Source of the DNA: Ruminococcaceae bacterium UBA4306 | GTDB taxonomy: Bacteria; Bacillota; Clostridia; Oscillospirales; Acutalibacteraceae | Direction of reading: 5' to 3' | DNA: 16,535 nucleotides | NCBI GenBank assembly: GCA_002394725.1 | Contig: DGUQ01000203.1 | Coordinates: forward strand, 1 to 16,535 | Part shown: positions 1-7,460 of the stretch, one piece after another | Numbering within the stretch: position 1 is the first letter of the stretch | Layout: every line of letters begins with the position of its first letter | The notes under the pieces: model-generated | Told to the model about the DNA's origin: nothing | The model's database searches: none | Seen by the model: the letters and a program-made list of their open reading frames with translations, nothing else | Program-made: the position numbers and the translations under genes

Positions 1-262
1 CCATGCTTTGTCGGAGGAAGAGACCACGCTTGACGATCATTCCGCAAAAGAATTATTAAAGCGAGAAGCACAATTATATGAAGCCTTTGCCTTGCAGAAC
101 TGCGCGATCGAGGCACGTGATTATCAACTCAAACATAACGGCAGTGTATACACACTTTATGTGACCTTTACCTGCGTGGAGGATATCGCCTACAGCGATC
201 CCATCGGCACGGATGAAAACACCGATCTTACGCCGTACGTCGTCCCGACCGAGAAGAAATAA
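1..262 (+). CDS. C-terminal end of a YqfD-like sporulation protein (5' partial)
   Basis: The reading frame is open from the window edge (first full codon at base 2) to TAA at 260-262, so only about 86 C-terminal residues are visible. A helical stretch rich in Glu, Leu and Ala is followed by a beta-like segment reading YTLYVTFTCVEDIAYSDPI. From memory, this layout matches the end of YqfD, a conserved sporulation membrane protein of Firmicutes whose C-terminus has a similar 'ENIA..QPI' ending. A TTG at 8-10 could be mistaken for a start, but the frame continues upstream and no ribosome site precedes it. The membrane segments of YqfD would lie outside the window, so the family call rests on a short tail only. 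No clear terminator follows; the next 45 bases enter a GC-rich repeat pair. Confidence 0.55.
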   Translation, partial: HALSEEETTLDDHSAKELLKREAQLYEAFALQNCAIEARDYQLKHNGSVYTLYVTFTCVEDIAYSDPIGTDENTDLTPYVVPTEKK

Positions 263-265
263 TGA

Positions 266-336
266 TAGGGTTCGGCACCCTCGACAACCCGATCGAGTAG
301 AAAAAATGTAGGGGTCGGCGCCCTCGACGACCCGAT
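266..336. repeat. Two near-identical 28-bp GC-rich repeats
   Basis: Copies at 266-293 and 309-336 match at 25 of 28 positions, separated by a 15-base AT-richer spacer. Each can fold on itself: in the second copy GGGTCG (312-317) pairs with CGACCC (328-333), and in the first GGGTT pairs with AACCC. They lie between the YqfD-like tail and the ymdB promoter. They could act as weak transcription stops but lack a T-run. They look like a dispersed intergenic repeat family; a possible relative is at 5297-5327. Confidence 0.6.
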
Positions 337-378
337 TATCAATAATACGAAAACCCGATCAACAGAGATAGACCGCTC

Positions 379-407
379 TTGTATTTCTCCCGATTCTGTG
401 GTATACT
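379..407 (+). promoter_or_regulatory. Sigma-A-type promoter of ymdB
   Basis: TTGTAT at 379-384 and TATACT at 402-407 are separated by exactly 17 bases. A TGG triplet directly before the -10 makes it an extended -10, which compensates for the weak -35. Transcription would begin near 414, giving a leader of about 25 bases before the ATG at 439. Confidence 0.6.
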
Positions 408-438
408 GCACCTATCTCAAATATAGAAAGATGATAAC

Positions 439-1212
439 ATGCGCATTATGTGTATCGGCGACGTTGTCGGCTCGGTGGGATGCGAATTCCTGCGCCGGCG
501 TTTGCCGCGTTTCAAACAACAGCAACAAATCGATTTTGTGATCTGCAACGGTGAGAATTCCGCCGACGGCAACGGCATCACGCCGCGTTCCGCCGAGCAC
601 CTGTTCACCTCGGGTGTGGACTTCATCACGCTCGGCAATCACAGCTTCCGCCGCAGGGAGGTCTATCCCATCCTCGATGAACATCCCCACATCATCCGAC
701 CGGCAAATTATCCTGCCTCCGTCACTCCCGGCTGCGGCTGGGCGGTGGTCGATATGGGCTTTACCTCGATCGGGGTCATCAACCTGATGGGGCAGCAGTT
801 TATGGACGCGAGCCTTGAAAATCCCTTTATCCGCGCGGATCAGATTCTCAAAGAGATCGACGCGAAGATCATCATCGTCGATTTCCATGCCGAGGCAACC
901 TCCGAGAAGCGCGCGATGGGCTTTTATCTGGATGGCAGAGTGTCCGCGGTGTTCGGCACGCATACCCATGTCTTGACAGGGGACGCTCAGGTGCTCCCCG
1001 AGGGTACGGGCTATATCACCGACGTCGGCATGACGGGCGTGATCGACAGCGTCCTCGGCGTGAAGAAGGAGATCATCCTCAGGCGCTTTACCACACAGCT
1101 GCCCGAACGCTTTGATCTGGCTAAGGGTGATTGCAAGCTCAACTGCGCGGTATTTGATATCGATCGCGACAGTGGGAAATGCACCGCCGCTCAGTCATAT
1201 GAACTAATATAA
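439..1212 (+). CDS. ymdB: YmdB family 2',3'-cyclic-nucleotide phosphodiesterase
   Basis: This 257-residue cytoplasmic metallophosphoesterase has the usual length of the YmdB/TIGR00282 family. Members use a di-metal centre to hydrolyse 2',3'-cyclic nucleotides, and in Bacillus subtilis YmdB influences biofilm formation and motility. Every expected metal ligand is in place: D8 in IGDVVG, E39 and N40 in NGEN, N67 and H68 in GNH, H150 in DFHAE, and H175 and H177 in GTHTHV. The ATG at 439 gives the typical start MRIMCIGDVVG. The ribosome site is weak (AGAAAG at 425-430), so expression may be modest. GNHSF replaces the commoner GNHTW, outside the metal ligands. The gene has its own extended -10 promoter and no obvious terminator before the fakA promoter, so read-through is possible. 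In many Firmicutes ymdB lies near rny (RNase Y); rny is not seen here. Confidence 0.93.
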   Translation: MRIMCIGDVVGSVGCEFLRRRLPRFKQQQQIDFVICNGENSADGNGITPRSAEHLFTSGVDFITLGNHSFRRREVYPILDEHPHIIRPANYPASVTPGCGWAVVDMGFTSIGVINLMGQQFMDASLENPFIRADQILKEIDAKIIIVDFHAEATSEKRAMGFYLDGRVSAVFGTHTHVLTGDAQVLPEGTGYITDVGMTGVIDSVLGVKKEIILRRFTTQLPERFDLAKGDCKLNCAVFDIDRDSGKCTAAQSYELI

Positions 1213-1248
1213 TTCCATTTTTATCTTACTTTTTTGTATACAAAATGC

Positions 1249-1277
1249 TTGCTTCTTGAACCATTTTAGTGTATAAT
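1249..1277 (+). promoter_or_regulatory. Promoter of fakA
   Basis: A perfect -10, TATAAT at 1272-1277, is preceded after 17 bases by TTGCTT (1249-1254). The better-looking TTGAAC at 1256 is only 10 bases from the -10 and so is not used here. The transcript would have a leader of about 80 bases before the TTG start at 1367. Confidence 0.65.
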
Positions 1278-1366
1278 AATACAAGTTTGTAACAAATAGT
1301 ATTTTGTACATCTCACGCGCTTGGTTAGCAGGTGCTGACGATGTACGGAAAAAGGATGTGTTTACG

Positions 1367-3034
1367 TTGATTAACGGTGAAACTCTAAAACAAGCGATTA
1401 TTTCCGGTGCGAATAACATCTCGTCCATCAAGGCGAGGATCAACGACCTCAATATTTTCCCTGTTCCCGACGGTGATACAGGTACCAATATGTCGATGAC
1501 GATTACAGCGGCGGCTGACGCCTTGAAGGACGCTGAGCCTGCCGATGTATCCGAAGTTGCCAAGATGACTGCTTCCGCCATGCTGCGCGGTGCTCGCGGC
1601 AACTCCGGCGTTATCACCTCTCTGTTGTTCAGAGGTATCTCCAAGGGTCTGGAGGGCAAGGCAGAGGCTTCCGGCGCCGATCTGATCCACGCGCTGGGTC
1701 TGGGCGTAGAGGCGGCTTACAACGCCGTCACCAAGCCCACCGAGGGTACCATCCTCACCGTAGCCCGTATGGGTTATGAGGCAGGCTTAGAGGCGCTGGA
1801 TAACGAAGAGGATCCCGCTGTACTGTGGGAGATCGTCTGTGACGCTTCTCTGGAAGCGCTCGATCTGACGCCCACCATGCTCCCTGTTCTCAAGAAAGCC
1901 GGCGTTGTTGACGCGGGCGGTAAGGGTATTCTGACCATCTTTGAGGGTATGCTCTCTGTTCTGCGTGACGGCGTTGTCGTTGAGCTGAAGGAAGAGGAGT
2001 ATGAGACGACAGAAGAGGATGATTTCTTCCGTTCTGCCGCGGCTGAGTTTGACCAGGTGATCAACTTCACCTACTGCACCGAGTTCATCGTCGGTCGTAA
2101 TGCCGAGTGTGAGAAAGAGCCCAACGATCTTCGTCTGTATCTCGAGACCATCGGCGACAGCATCGTGATGGTAGCGGATGACGAGATCATCAAGGTCCAT
2201 GTACACACCGAGACTCCCGGCGACGCGCTCCAGCACGGTCTTGAATACGGTCAGCTTCTCACCGTCAAGATCGAGAATATGAAGGAGCAGCACAGAAAAG
2301 CGAAGGAAGAGAATGAAAAGGCGAAGGAGAAGGTCGAGAAGAAGGCGGAACTCACTGTCGTCGAGCCCACCGAGGAATACGGCTTTGTCGCTGTAGCGGC
2401 AGGCGAGGGTCTGTGCAATCTCTTCCATGAGCTCGGATGCCAGAACGTCGTATCCGGCGGTCAGAGCATGAACCCCTCCACCGAGGATATCTACGCGGCT
2501 GTTATGGCGACTCCTGCCAAGTGCGTTTTTGTGCTCCCGAACAACAAGAACATCATCATGGCGGCTCAGCAGACTGCCGCGATCGTAGAGGACAGAACGG
2601 TCATTATCGTCCCGACCCGTACCATTCCGCAGGGACTCTCCGCGATGCTGGTATTCGATCCCGATTCCGACGCTGAGACCAATGTCGATAACATGCTGCA
2701 GGCGGCTAAGAACGTTTCTACCGGTCAGGTCACCTTTGCGGCGCGTGACTCCGAGTTCGGCGCCAGAAGAATCAAGGAGGGCGAGATCATCGGTCTGGAT
2801 AACGGTAAGCTCACCGTCACTTCCTCTTCTCCGAACAAGGCGCTGTATAAGCTCGCTAAGTCCATGATCAATAGGGAAATGTCCTTTGTGACCCTGATCT
2901 CCGGCGAGGGCGTCTCTGAGGAAGAGGCTGCTTCCGCGGTCGAAATGCTGGAGAACAAGTTCGCAGATCAGGTTGATATCACCTACATCAAGGGTGATCA
3001 GCCCGTTTACTACTACATTTTCAGTGTAGAATAA
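1367..3034 (+). CDS. fakA: Fatty acid kinase catalytic subunit FakA (DhaL/DAK2 fold, YloV family)
   Basis: FakA transfers phosphate from ATP to fatty acids held by FakB proteins, feeding exogenous fatty acids into phospholipid synthesis. The N-terminal DhaL-like nucleotide domain shows FPVPDGDTGTNM (residues 31-42; D35 and D37 are magnesium ligands), RGARGNSG (74-81) and KPTEGTILTV (123-132). A middle domain, a short charged coiled linker (around residues 306-328) and a DegV-like C-terminal domain follow, as in YloV. The 555-residue length is usual. I chose TTG at 1367 (protein begins MINGETLKQAI) because AAGGA at 1352-1356 is 10 bases upstream. GTG at 1358 sits almost on that site, and a frame open back to 1304 overlaps leader sequence. 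An Asp23-like gene, often upstream of yloV, is absent here; recG lies downstream as in many Firmicutes. Confidence 0.93.
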   Translation: MINGETLKQAIISGANNISSIKARINDLNIFPVPDGDTGTNMSMTITAAADALKDAEPADVSEVAKMTASAMLRGARGNSGVITSLLFRGISKGLEGKAEASGADLIHALGLGVEAAYNAVTKPTEGTILTVARMGYEAGLEALDNEEDPAVLWEIVCDASLEALDLTPTMLPVLKKAGVVDAGGKGILTIFEGMLSVLRDGVVVELKEEEYETTEEDDFFRSAAAEFDQVINFTYCTEFIVGRNAECEKEPNDLRLYLETIGDSIVMVADDEIIKVHVHTETPGDALQHGLEYGQLLTVKIENMKEQHRKAKEENEKAKEKVEKKAELTVVEPTEEYGFVAVAAGEGLCNLFHELGCQNVVSGGQSMNPSTEDIYAAVMATPAKCVFVLPNNKNIIMAAQQTAAIVEDRTVIIVPTRTIPQGLSAMLVFDPDSDAETNVDNMLQAAKNVSTGQVTFAARDSEFGARRIKEGEIIGLDNGKLTVTSSSPNKALYKLAKSMINREMSFVTLISGEGVSEEEAASAVEMLENKFADQVDITYIKGDQPVYYYIFSVE

Positions 3035-3050
3035 GACGCGCGCATTATAA

Positions 3051-3096
3051 ATTGTCATTGCGGGGTGTAACGTCAGTCGCGCTGCGGCGATCTCAA
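3051..3096. repeat. REP-like palindromic element, copy 1
   Basis: The element begins ATTGTCATTGCG and ends GCGGCGATCTCAA, the same ends (with one difference) as the element at 16302-16337; the interiors differ in length and sequence. The ends are partly complementary, so it can fold. It lies between fakA and its terminator. It resembles widely dispersed bacterial intergenic repeats with CATTGCGAG...GGCAATCTC ends. Confidence 0.6.
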
Positions 3097-3108
3097 TCGA
3101 ATCAACTA

Positions 3109-3141
3109 GGCTGTTCCTTCGGGAGCAGCCTTTCTTTTATT
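3109..3141 (+). terminator. Rho-independent terminator after fakA
   Basis: GGCTGTTCC (3109-3117), loop TTCG and GGAGCAGCC (3122-3130) form a nine-pair stem with one G-T pair, followed by a T-rich run broken by one C. The cUUCGg tetraloop makes the hairpin very stable. Confidence 0.85.
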
Positions 3142-3147
3142 TTGTAA

Positions 3148-3176
3148 TTGACATATATGTTCGAATTTAGTACAAT
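3148..3176 (+). promoter_or_regulatory. Promoter of recG
   Basis: A consensus TTGACA (3148-3153) is followed after 17 bases by TACAAT (3171-3176). The start would be near 3183, leaving a leader of about 25 bases that carries the ribosome site AAAGGCGG before the ATG at 3207. Confidence 0.85.
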
Positions 3177-3206
3177 AGTAACAGATCAACGGAAAGGCGG
3201 TGCGAT

Positions 3207-5255
3207 ATGTCCTTATATGATGTCCCGATCACAAAGCTGAGCGGCATAGGGGAGAAGCGCGCCGCTTTATTCCGCAAGCTCGGGATCGAATCGGTCGGCG
3301 ATATGATCTCTTATTATCCACGATCTTATGAGAATTGGTCGGATACCACCGATATTGCCGCTGTACAGCCCGAGGAGAAATGTGTGGTACGCGGCAAGGT
3401 ATCGACTCCCGTGAACACCATCCGTATCTCCGGCGGCCGCACAATGGCAAAGCTGAGTATCAGTGACGATACCGGCTATCTGAATCTTGTGTTCTTCAAC
3501 AATAAGTATATCTCGTCCATGCTCCGATACGGTGAGACCTACCTCTTTATGGGCAAGGTCGCCTATGATAAATACGGCTATCAAATGGTATCTCCCGAGT
3601 TTTGTAAAGAAACCGCCGGTGATATGATCACGCCTGTTTATCATCTCACCGCAGGGCTGAATAATCACATGATGATCCGCGCCGCGAAGGAAGCGCTGTC
3701 CATGCTGCCGCAGACGATCCACGATCCTCTGCCTGAGGATATCCGCAAGCGCTATGACCTCTGCGATCTGTCCTATGCCCTGAACAACGTCCACTTCCCG
3801 ACAAGTCTGAACGCGATGGAAAAGGCGCGTCACCGCCTGATCTTTGAGGAATTATTGGTATTGAATCTCGGCATGCGAATGATGAAATCGCAGTCGCGCG
3901 AGCAGACGGCTGTTCACCTATTAAAGGATTATACTGCCGAGTTTATTCAAACATTACCTTATGAGCTTACCAATGCGCAGAAACGTGCCATAAGCGACTG
4001 CGTCGCCGATATGCGCGACAAGCCCTCTCCGATGAATCGATTGATCCAGGGTGACGTCGGTTCGGGCAAGACCGCCGTGTGCGCCGCCGTATGTTACCAT
4101 ACCGTCAAAAACGGTTTTCAGGCGGCGTTTATGGCGCCGACAGAGATTTTGGCGCAACAGCATTTTGAGACCTTCTCCAAGATGTTTGCGCATACCGATG
4201 TCCGTGTGGAGCTCTTGACCGGCTCCATGACGGCGGCTGAGAAAAGAAAAACCCGTGAACGGATCGAAAACGGCGAGAGCGATATCGTGATCGGCACCCA
4301 CGCGCTGGTAAGCGAGAGCACGGTGTTCCATCGTCTCGGGTGTGCCATCACCGATGAACAGCACCGTTTCGGTGTGGCGCAGCGCGCCCGACTTGCCTCA
4401 AAGGGGGAGCATCCGCATGTGCTCGTACTGTCCGCGACACCGATCCCTCGTACCCTCGGACTGATCATCTACGGCGATCTGGATATCACCATCATCGATG
4501 AACTGCCCCCGGGTCGTACCGAGGTGGATACCTTCTTTATCCGTACCGATAAGCGCGACCGTGCTCTGGGCTTCCTCAAAAAGCAGGTCGAGGAGGGCAG
4601 ACAGTGCTATATCGTATGTCCCTTGGTCGAGGAGAGCGAGGGCGTGGATGTAGACGAGCTCAAAAACGCCAATGACTATGCCGCCGAGCTGATGCTCGGA
4701 GCGTTCCGCGATATTTCCGTGGGCATCCTGCACGGTAAGATGAAGGCGAAGGATAAGGAAAAGGTCATGGCACAATTTGCCAAAAACGAAATTTCGATAT
4801 TGGTTTCCACGACCGTTGTGGAGGTCGGCGTCGATGTCAGGAACGCCACCGTGATGATGATCGAAAACGCCGACAGATTCGGGCTTTCCACCCTCCACCA
4901 GCTGCGCGGACGCGTCGGCAGGGGACAGTATAAGAGCTATTGTATCCTCGTGTCCGATAATAAAGGTGAGAATACGGAACAGCGCTTAGGCGTGATGTGC
5001 CGTACCAACAACGGCTTCGAGATCGCCGATATGGACTTAAAGCTCCGCGGCCCCGGTGATTTCTTCGGCAATCGTCAGCACGGTCTGCCGCAGCTGGATA
5101 TCGCCGATTTCTCCGATACCGAGACGCTGGCGCAAAGTCAGGAGGCGGCAGAAGCCCTGCTGCGATTCTCTCCCGATCTGAGGGATGCTTCTCTCAGAGC
5201 GCTGCGCGCTAAGATGCGCCGGCTCTTTGCCGAGACCGAAAATACGATGAATTAG
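3207..5255 (+). CDS. recG: ATP-dependent DNA helicase RecG
   Basis: RecG remodels stalled replication forks and branch-migrates Holliday junctions. The 682-residue protein has the full family layout. An N-terminal wedge/OB-fold region (about 1-240, with LSGIGEKRA near 11-19) binds the branched DNA. Helicase motifs follow: Walker A GDVGSGKT (282-289), the DEAH-equivalent DEQHRFG (383-389), SATPIPRTL (409-417), STTVVEVGVDV (534-544) and HQLRGRVGRG (564-573). The RecG C-terminal signature RGPGDFFGNRQHG is at 614-626. The ATG at 3207 is preceded by AAAGGCGG and directly follows a consensus promoter, so transcription is independent of fakA. The gene is intact and no key residue is missing. Confidence 0.97.
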   Translation: MSLYDVPITKLSGIGEKRAALFRKLGIESVGDMISYYPRSYENWSDTTDIAAVQPEEKCVVRGKVSTPVNTIRISGGRTMAKLSISDDTGYLNLVFFNNKYISSMLRYGETYLFMGKVAYDKYGYQMVSPEFCKETAGDMITPVYHLTAGLNNHMMIRAAKEALSMLPQTIHDPLPEDIRKRYDLCDLSYALNNVHFPTSLNAMEKARHRLIFEELLVLNLGMRMMKSQSREQTAVHLLKDYTAEFIQTLPYELTNAQKRAISDCVADMRDKPSPMNRLIQGDVGSGKTAVCAAVCYHTVKNGFQAAFMAPTEILAQQHFETFSKMFAHTDVRVELLTGSMTAAEKRKTRERIENGESDIVIGTHALVSESTVFHRLGCAITDEQHRFGVAQRARLASKGEHPHVLVLSATPIPRTLGLIIYGDLDITIIDELPPGRTEVDTFFIRTDKRDRALGFLKKQVEEGRQCYIVCPLVEESEGVDVDELKNANDYAAELMLGAFRDISVGILHGKMKAKDKEKVMAQFAKNEISILVSTTVVEVGVDVRNATVMMIENADRFGLSTLHQLRGRVGRGQYKSYCILVSDNKGENTEQRLGVMCRTNNGFEIADMDLKLRGPGDFFGNRQHGLPQLDIADFSDTETLAQSQEAAEALLRFSPDLRDASLRALRAKMRRLFAETENTMN

Positions 5256-5260
5256 GTAAA

Positions 5261-5296
5261 AAAAGTCCGTGACCCGATAAGGAGTCGCGGACTTTT
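5261..5296. terminator. Bidirectional terminator between convergent recG and the phosphoesterase gene
   Basis: A 13-base arm AAAAGTCCGTGAC (5261-5273) pairs with GTCGCGGACTTTT (5284-5296) with one G-T pair and a 10-base loop. On the plus strand it ends in a short T-run. On the minus strand the seven A residues at 5258-5264 become a longer U-run, so it should stop the minus-strand gene at 5377-6024 at least as well as recG. Confidence 0.85.
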
Positions 5297-5327
5297 ATGT
5301 AGGACGGGGGCTTGCTCCCGCCGTTTT
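5297..5327. repeat. GC-rich imperfect hairpin, possible relative of the 266-336 repeats
   Basis: The stretch begins ATGTAGG, as does the second copy at 306-312, then has a GC-rich inverted core (ACGGGGGC against GCTCCCGCCGT) and ends in CCG and a T-run. The shared frame suggests one repeat family, but the core sequences differ. A 9-base tandem GCTGTTTGT follows at 5331-5348, too small to interpret. Confidence 0.4.
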
Positions 5328-5376
5328 TATGCTGTTTGTGCTGTTTGTAATTATCAGATAGAGAAATCCTTTCATC

Positions 5377-6024
5377 CTATCCGATCTTGTGAACTTCCTC
5401 AAACACGCTGATCAGGTGAGGACTGATCTGTCTGTCCTCATGCAGGCTGCCGAAATACCACTTCTGATACTGTGTATTGTGCATCACCGTGTCGAGGAAG
5501 ATGTTGAGGTCGTTGATGGAAGCGCCGCGGTTGATCATCCGCTTGACGGATGCCGGCGCTTCATGTGTGATGATGATATCCACCCTGTGGCGCTGTTCCT
5601 CGATATTGACAACGGCGTATTCCAGCTCTTCATCCGTAGGGAGTGAGGGAGACGCTTCCGTTTCATCCGCTTCGGGAGGAAGACCTCCTCCCAGCGCGAA
5701 GATCGTGTGATCCTCGATCAAGTATAACTCGCCGCGGTTCAGGCAAAAGATGTTGTCGGCGATCTTACGCGCGGTACCCTCGTGGAGCTTGACCTCCTCA
5801 AACTCCTTCAACCGCTCAAAATTCTCGTGCGTACCTTCGACAAAGAGGATATCATACTTCTTTTTGGCGAGTTTTTTAAGGTTTTTTATTTCTTCTTTAG
5901 AATTATCCCATATAAAACCAAAGTCGCCGGTGATGATCAGGGTATCGCCCTTTTTCAGCTGGCTGAGTCGTCTTTCGTTGAATACCTCGATATCTCCGTG
6001 AGTATCTCCTGTTATGTATATCAA
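5377..6024 (-). CDS. Calcineurin-like metallophosphoesterase with altered metal-site motifs
   Basis: This 215-residue protein begins MIYITGDTHGD, the first calcineurin-like motif (D7, H9), followed by GDFG with D34. GTHEN (64-68) stands where the family usually has GNHE, and ITHEAP supplies H154. FGSLHED (191-197) replaces the usual GHxH, leaving only the second histidine (H195). An Asn and one metal-ligand His are therefore substituted, which could mean changed metal use, altered substrate or weak activity. The substrate is unknown. The start is TTG (bases 6024-6022 on the minus strand) with a GGGGG ribosome-like site six bases upstream. The gene is convergent with recG and shares its terminator, and it is divergent from the carboxypeptidase operon. 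I could not define its promoter in the AT-rich 135-base gap. Confidence 0.8.
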   Translation of the reverse strand: MIYITGDTHGDIEVFNERRLSQLKKGDTLIITGDFGFIWDNSKEEIKNLKKLAKKKYDILFVEGTHENFERLKEFEEVKLHEGTARKIADNIFCLNRGELYLIEDHTIFALGGGLPPEADETEASPSLPTDEELEYAVVNIEEQRHRVDIIITHEAPASVKRMINRGASINDLNIFLDTVMHNTQYQKWYFGSLHEDRQISPHLISVFEEVHKIG

Positions 6025-6065
6025 AATAAACCCCCAAAAAATTTGTAAATTTATGAATTTTGTGA

Positions 6066-6094
6066 TTGATATAATTCTGTAAATAGTGTAGAAT
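6066..6094 (+). promoter_or_regulatory. Promoter of the carboxypeptidase-paralog operon
   Basis: TTGATA (6066-6071) and TAGAAT (6089-6094) are 17 bases apart, in an AT-rich gap between divergent genes. The leader before the ATG at 6160 would be about 60 bases and carries TTGAGGGA just upstream of the start. Confidence 0.75.
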
Positions 6095-6159
6095 AAGAAT
6101 GTATATGAGAAAATTATGATTCTTCAAAACAATTATAACATATTATTGAGGGAAATGCT

Positions 6160-7458
6160 ATGACTAAAAGAATTAAATTTTTAATATCAGCCCTATTGAT
6201 TTTTGCGTTATTTGTCAGCAGCTTTATTGTTCCCGTATCATCCTATGAGAATGACGTCCAGACGTCTACCTCGGATCTGCTGTTGGTGAATTTGGATACC
6301 GACACGATCGTCTTTTCTCAAAAGCCCGATACAAACTGGTACGCAGGTACCCTCTCAAGGCTGATGACGTTCCTGCTCGCTTATGAAATGATCTCCGAGC
6401 CAAAGAAAGTGACCTTCAAGGTGGAGGAGTCCTATATCAATGATCTGCCGTATACCGACGGCTGTCTGGATAAATTTGTCGGAAAGACCCTGACGGCGCA
6501 GGATCTCATGGCGATCATGCTGCTGACCTCGGGCAATGACGCCGCTTACGCGCTGGCGGATCTGGCAGCAAAGAATGACAGGGACGCCTTTGTCGCCGCG
6601 ATGAACGAACGCGTCACGACCCTCGGCATGAAGAGCACGGCGTATGTCAGCCCCGGCTTTGATAATACCAGCGCTCAGCATACCACCTGCCGCGATGTTT
6701 ATATTCTGTATAAAGAAGTGCTCAAAAATGAGTTTTATCAGAGTGTGATGAAGAAAAAAACATACACACCCTCGAAGTCGAAAGTTACCGTTACCGCCGA
6801 GCCTTCGATCCTCGATGCTAACAGTCCGTATTACTTCCGTTATACCAACGACGCGCTGTATTCGTATACCGAGGACACCTATGAGGAGCTTGCCTTGACG
6901 ACCACGTATCACGGTCAGACCTATCTCTTTGTCGGCTTGCTCGGACTGCACCAGAGTGAGCGCAATGTTTTTGCGGACGCCCGTAAGCTGACCACCTGGG
7001 CCTATCTGAACCTTTCCGACGTCAAGATCCTCAATTCGGATGAGGTGATCTCCGATATTACCGTAACATCGGATTGGGGTTCCTATCAAACCGGCTTGTA
7101 TCCCGATCATTCGGCGCTCAAAACCCTGCCCAACGATTACGACGCCTCCAAGCTGAGCCGCACGTTTGAGATCCCGAAATCCGTGACAACGCCTCTGCTC
7201 GCAGGGCAAAAGGTCGGCAGCATCAAGATCAGCTACGGCAACGAGCAGATCGATACGATCTCGCTGTCCGTCAACTCGGATGAAGGTCTTGGTATGCTCT
7301 CCGATTTCGGCAGATTCAGCGATTATGTGTTTCACCGTCTGACCCCTCACCGTGAGGAAACGGCAGCCGAGGCTCCCACCGAAACTCCCACCGAGGCTCC
7401 TGCCGCAACAGCCGCACAAGAACCCTCCGCCGCGGAAGAAACGGCTACGGAGGGTTAA
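6160..7458 (+). CDS. Secreted DacA-like (S11) protein with degraded active site
   Basis: This 432-residue protein has a signal peptide (about 1-28) and the layout of the serine D-Ala-D-Ala carboxypeptidases that trim peptidoglycan stem peptides: the opening LLLVNLDTDTIVFSQKPD, a penicillin-binding domain, and a beta-rich PBP5-type C-domain near 300-385 (AGQKVGSIKISYGNEQI). The SxxK box reads T64-L-S-R67, so both the nucleophilic Ser and the catalytic Lys are replaced. SGN (124-126) is intact. The KTG position aligns with L233-Y-S235. It is therefore probably a non-catalytic relative. The C-terminus is an Ala/Glu/Pro/Thr-rich tail (about 386-432) with no membrane anchor. The ATG has TTGAGGGA seven bases upstream. 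Only two bases separate its stop from the next paralog, so the two are almost certainly co-translated. The codons around the altered boxes are in an uninterrupted frame, with no sign of frameshift. Confidence 0.85.
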   Translation: MTKRIKFLISALLIFALFVSSFIVPVSSYENDVQTSTSDLLLVNLDTDTIVFSQKPDTNWYAGTLSRLMTFLLAYEMISEPKKVTFKVEESYINDLPYTDGCLDKFVGKTLTAQDLMAIMLLTSGNDAAYALADLAAKNDRDAFVAAMNERVTTLGMKSTAYVSPGFDNTSAQHTTCRDVYILYKEVLKNEFYQSVMKKKTYTPSKSKVTVTAEPSILDANSPYYFRYTNDALYSYTEDTYEELALTTTYHGQTYLFVGLLGLHQSERNVFADARKLTTWAYLNLSDVKILNSDEVISDITVTSDWGSYQTGLYPDHSALKTLPNDYDASKLSRTFEIPKSVTTPLLAGQKVGSIKISYGNEQIDTISLSVNSDEGLGMLSDFGRFSDYVFHRLTPHREETAAEAPTETPTEAPAATAAQEPSAAEETATEG

Positions 7459-7460
7459 GC

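Noticed and set aside
1304..1366. 21-residue upstream extension of fakA
   Set aside because: There is no ribosome site at 1304, and the extra residues do not resemble the FakA N-terminus. TTG at 1367 has AAGGA at proper spacing.
1787..3058. 423-residue minus-strand frame opposite fakA, with similar frames opposite recG, the carboxypeptidases, the giant gene and the LRR gene
   Set aside because: These are mirror frames of GC-biased codons in well-recognised genes. They lack family motifs and ribosome sites.
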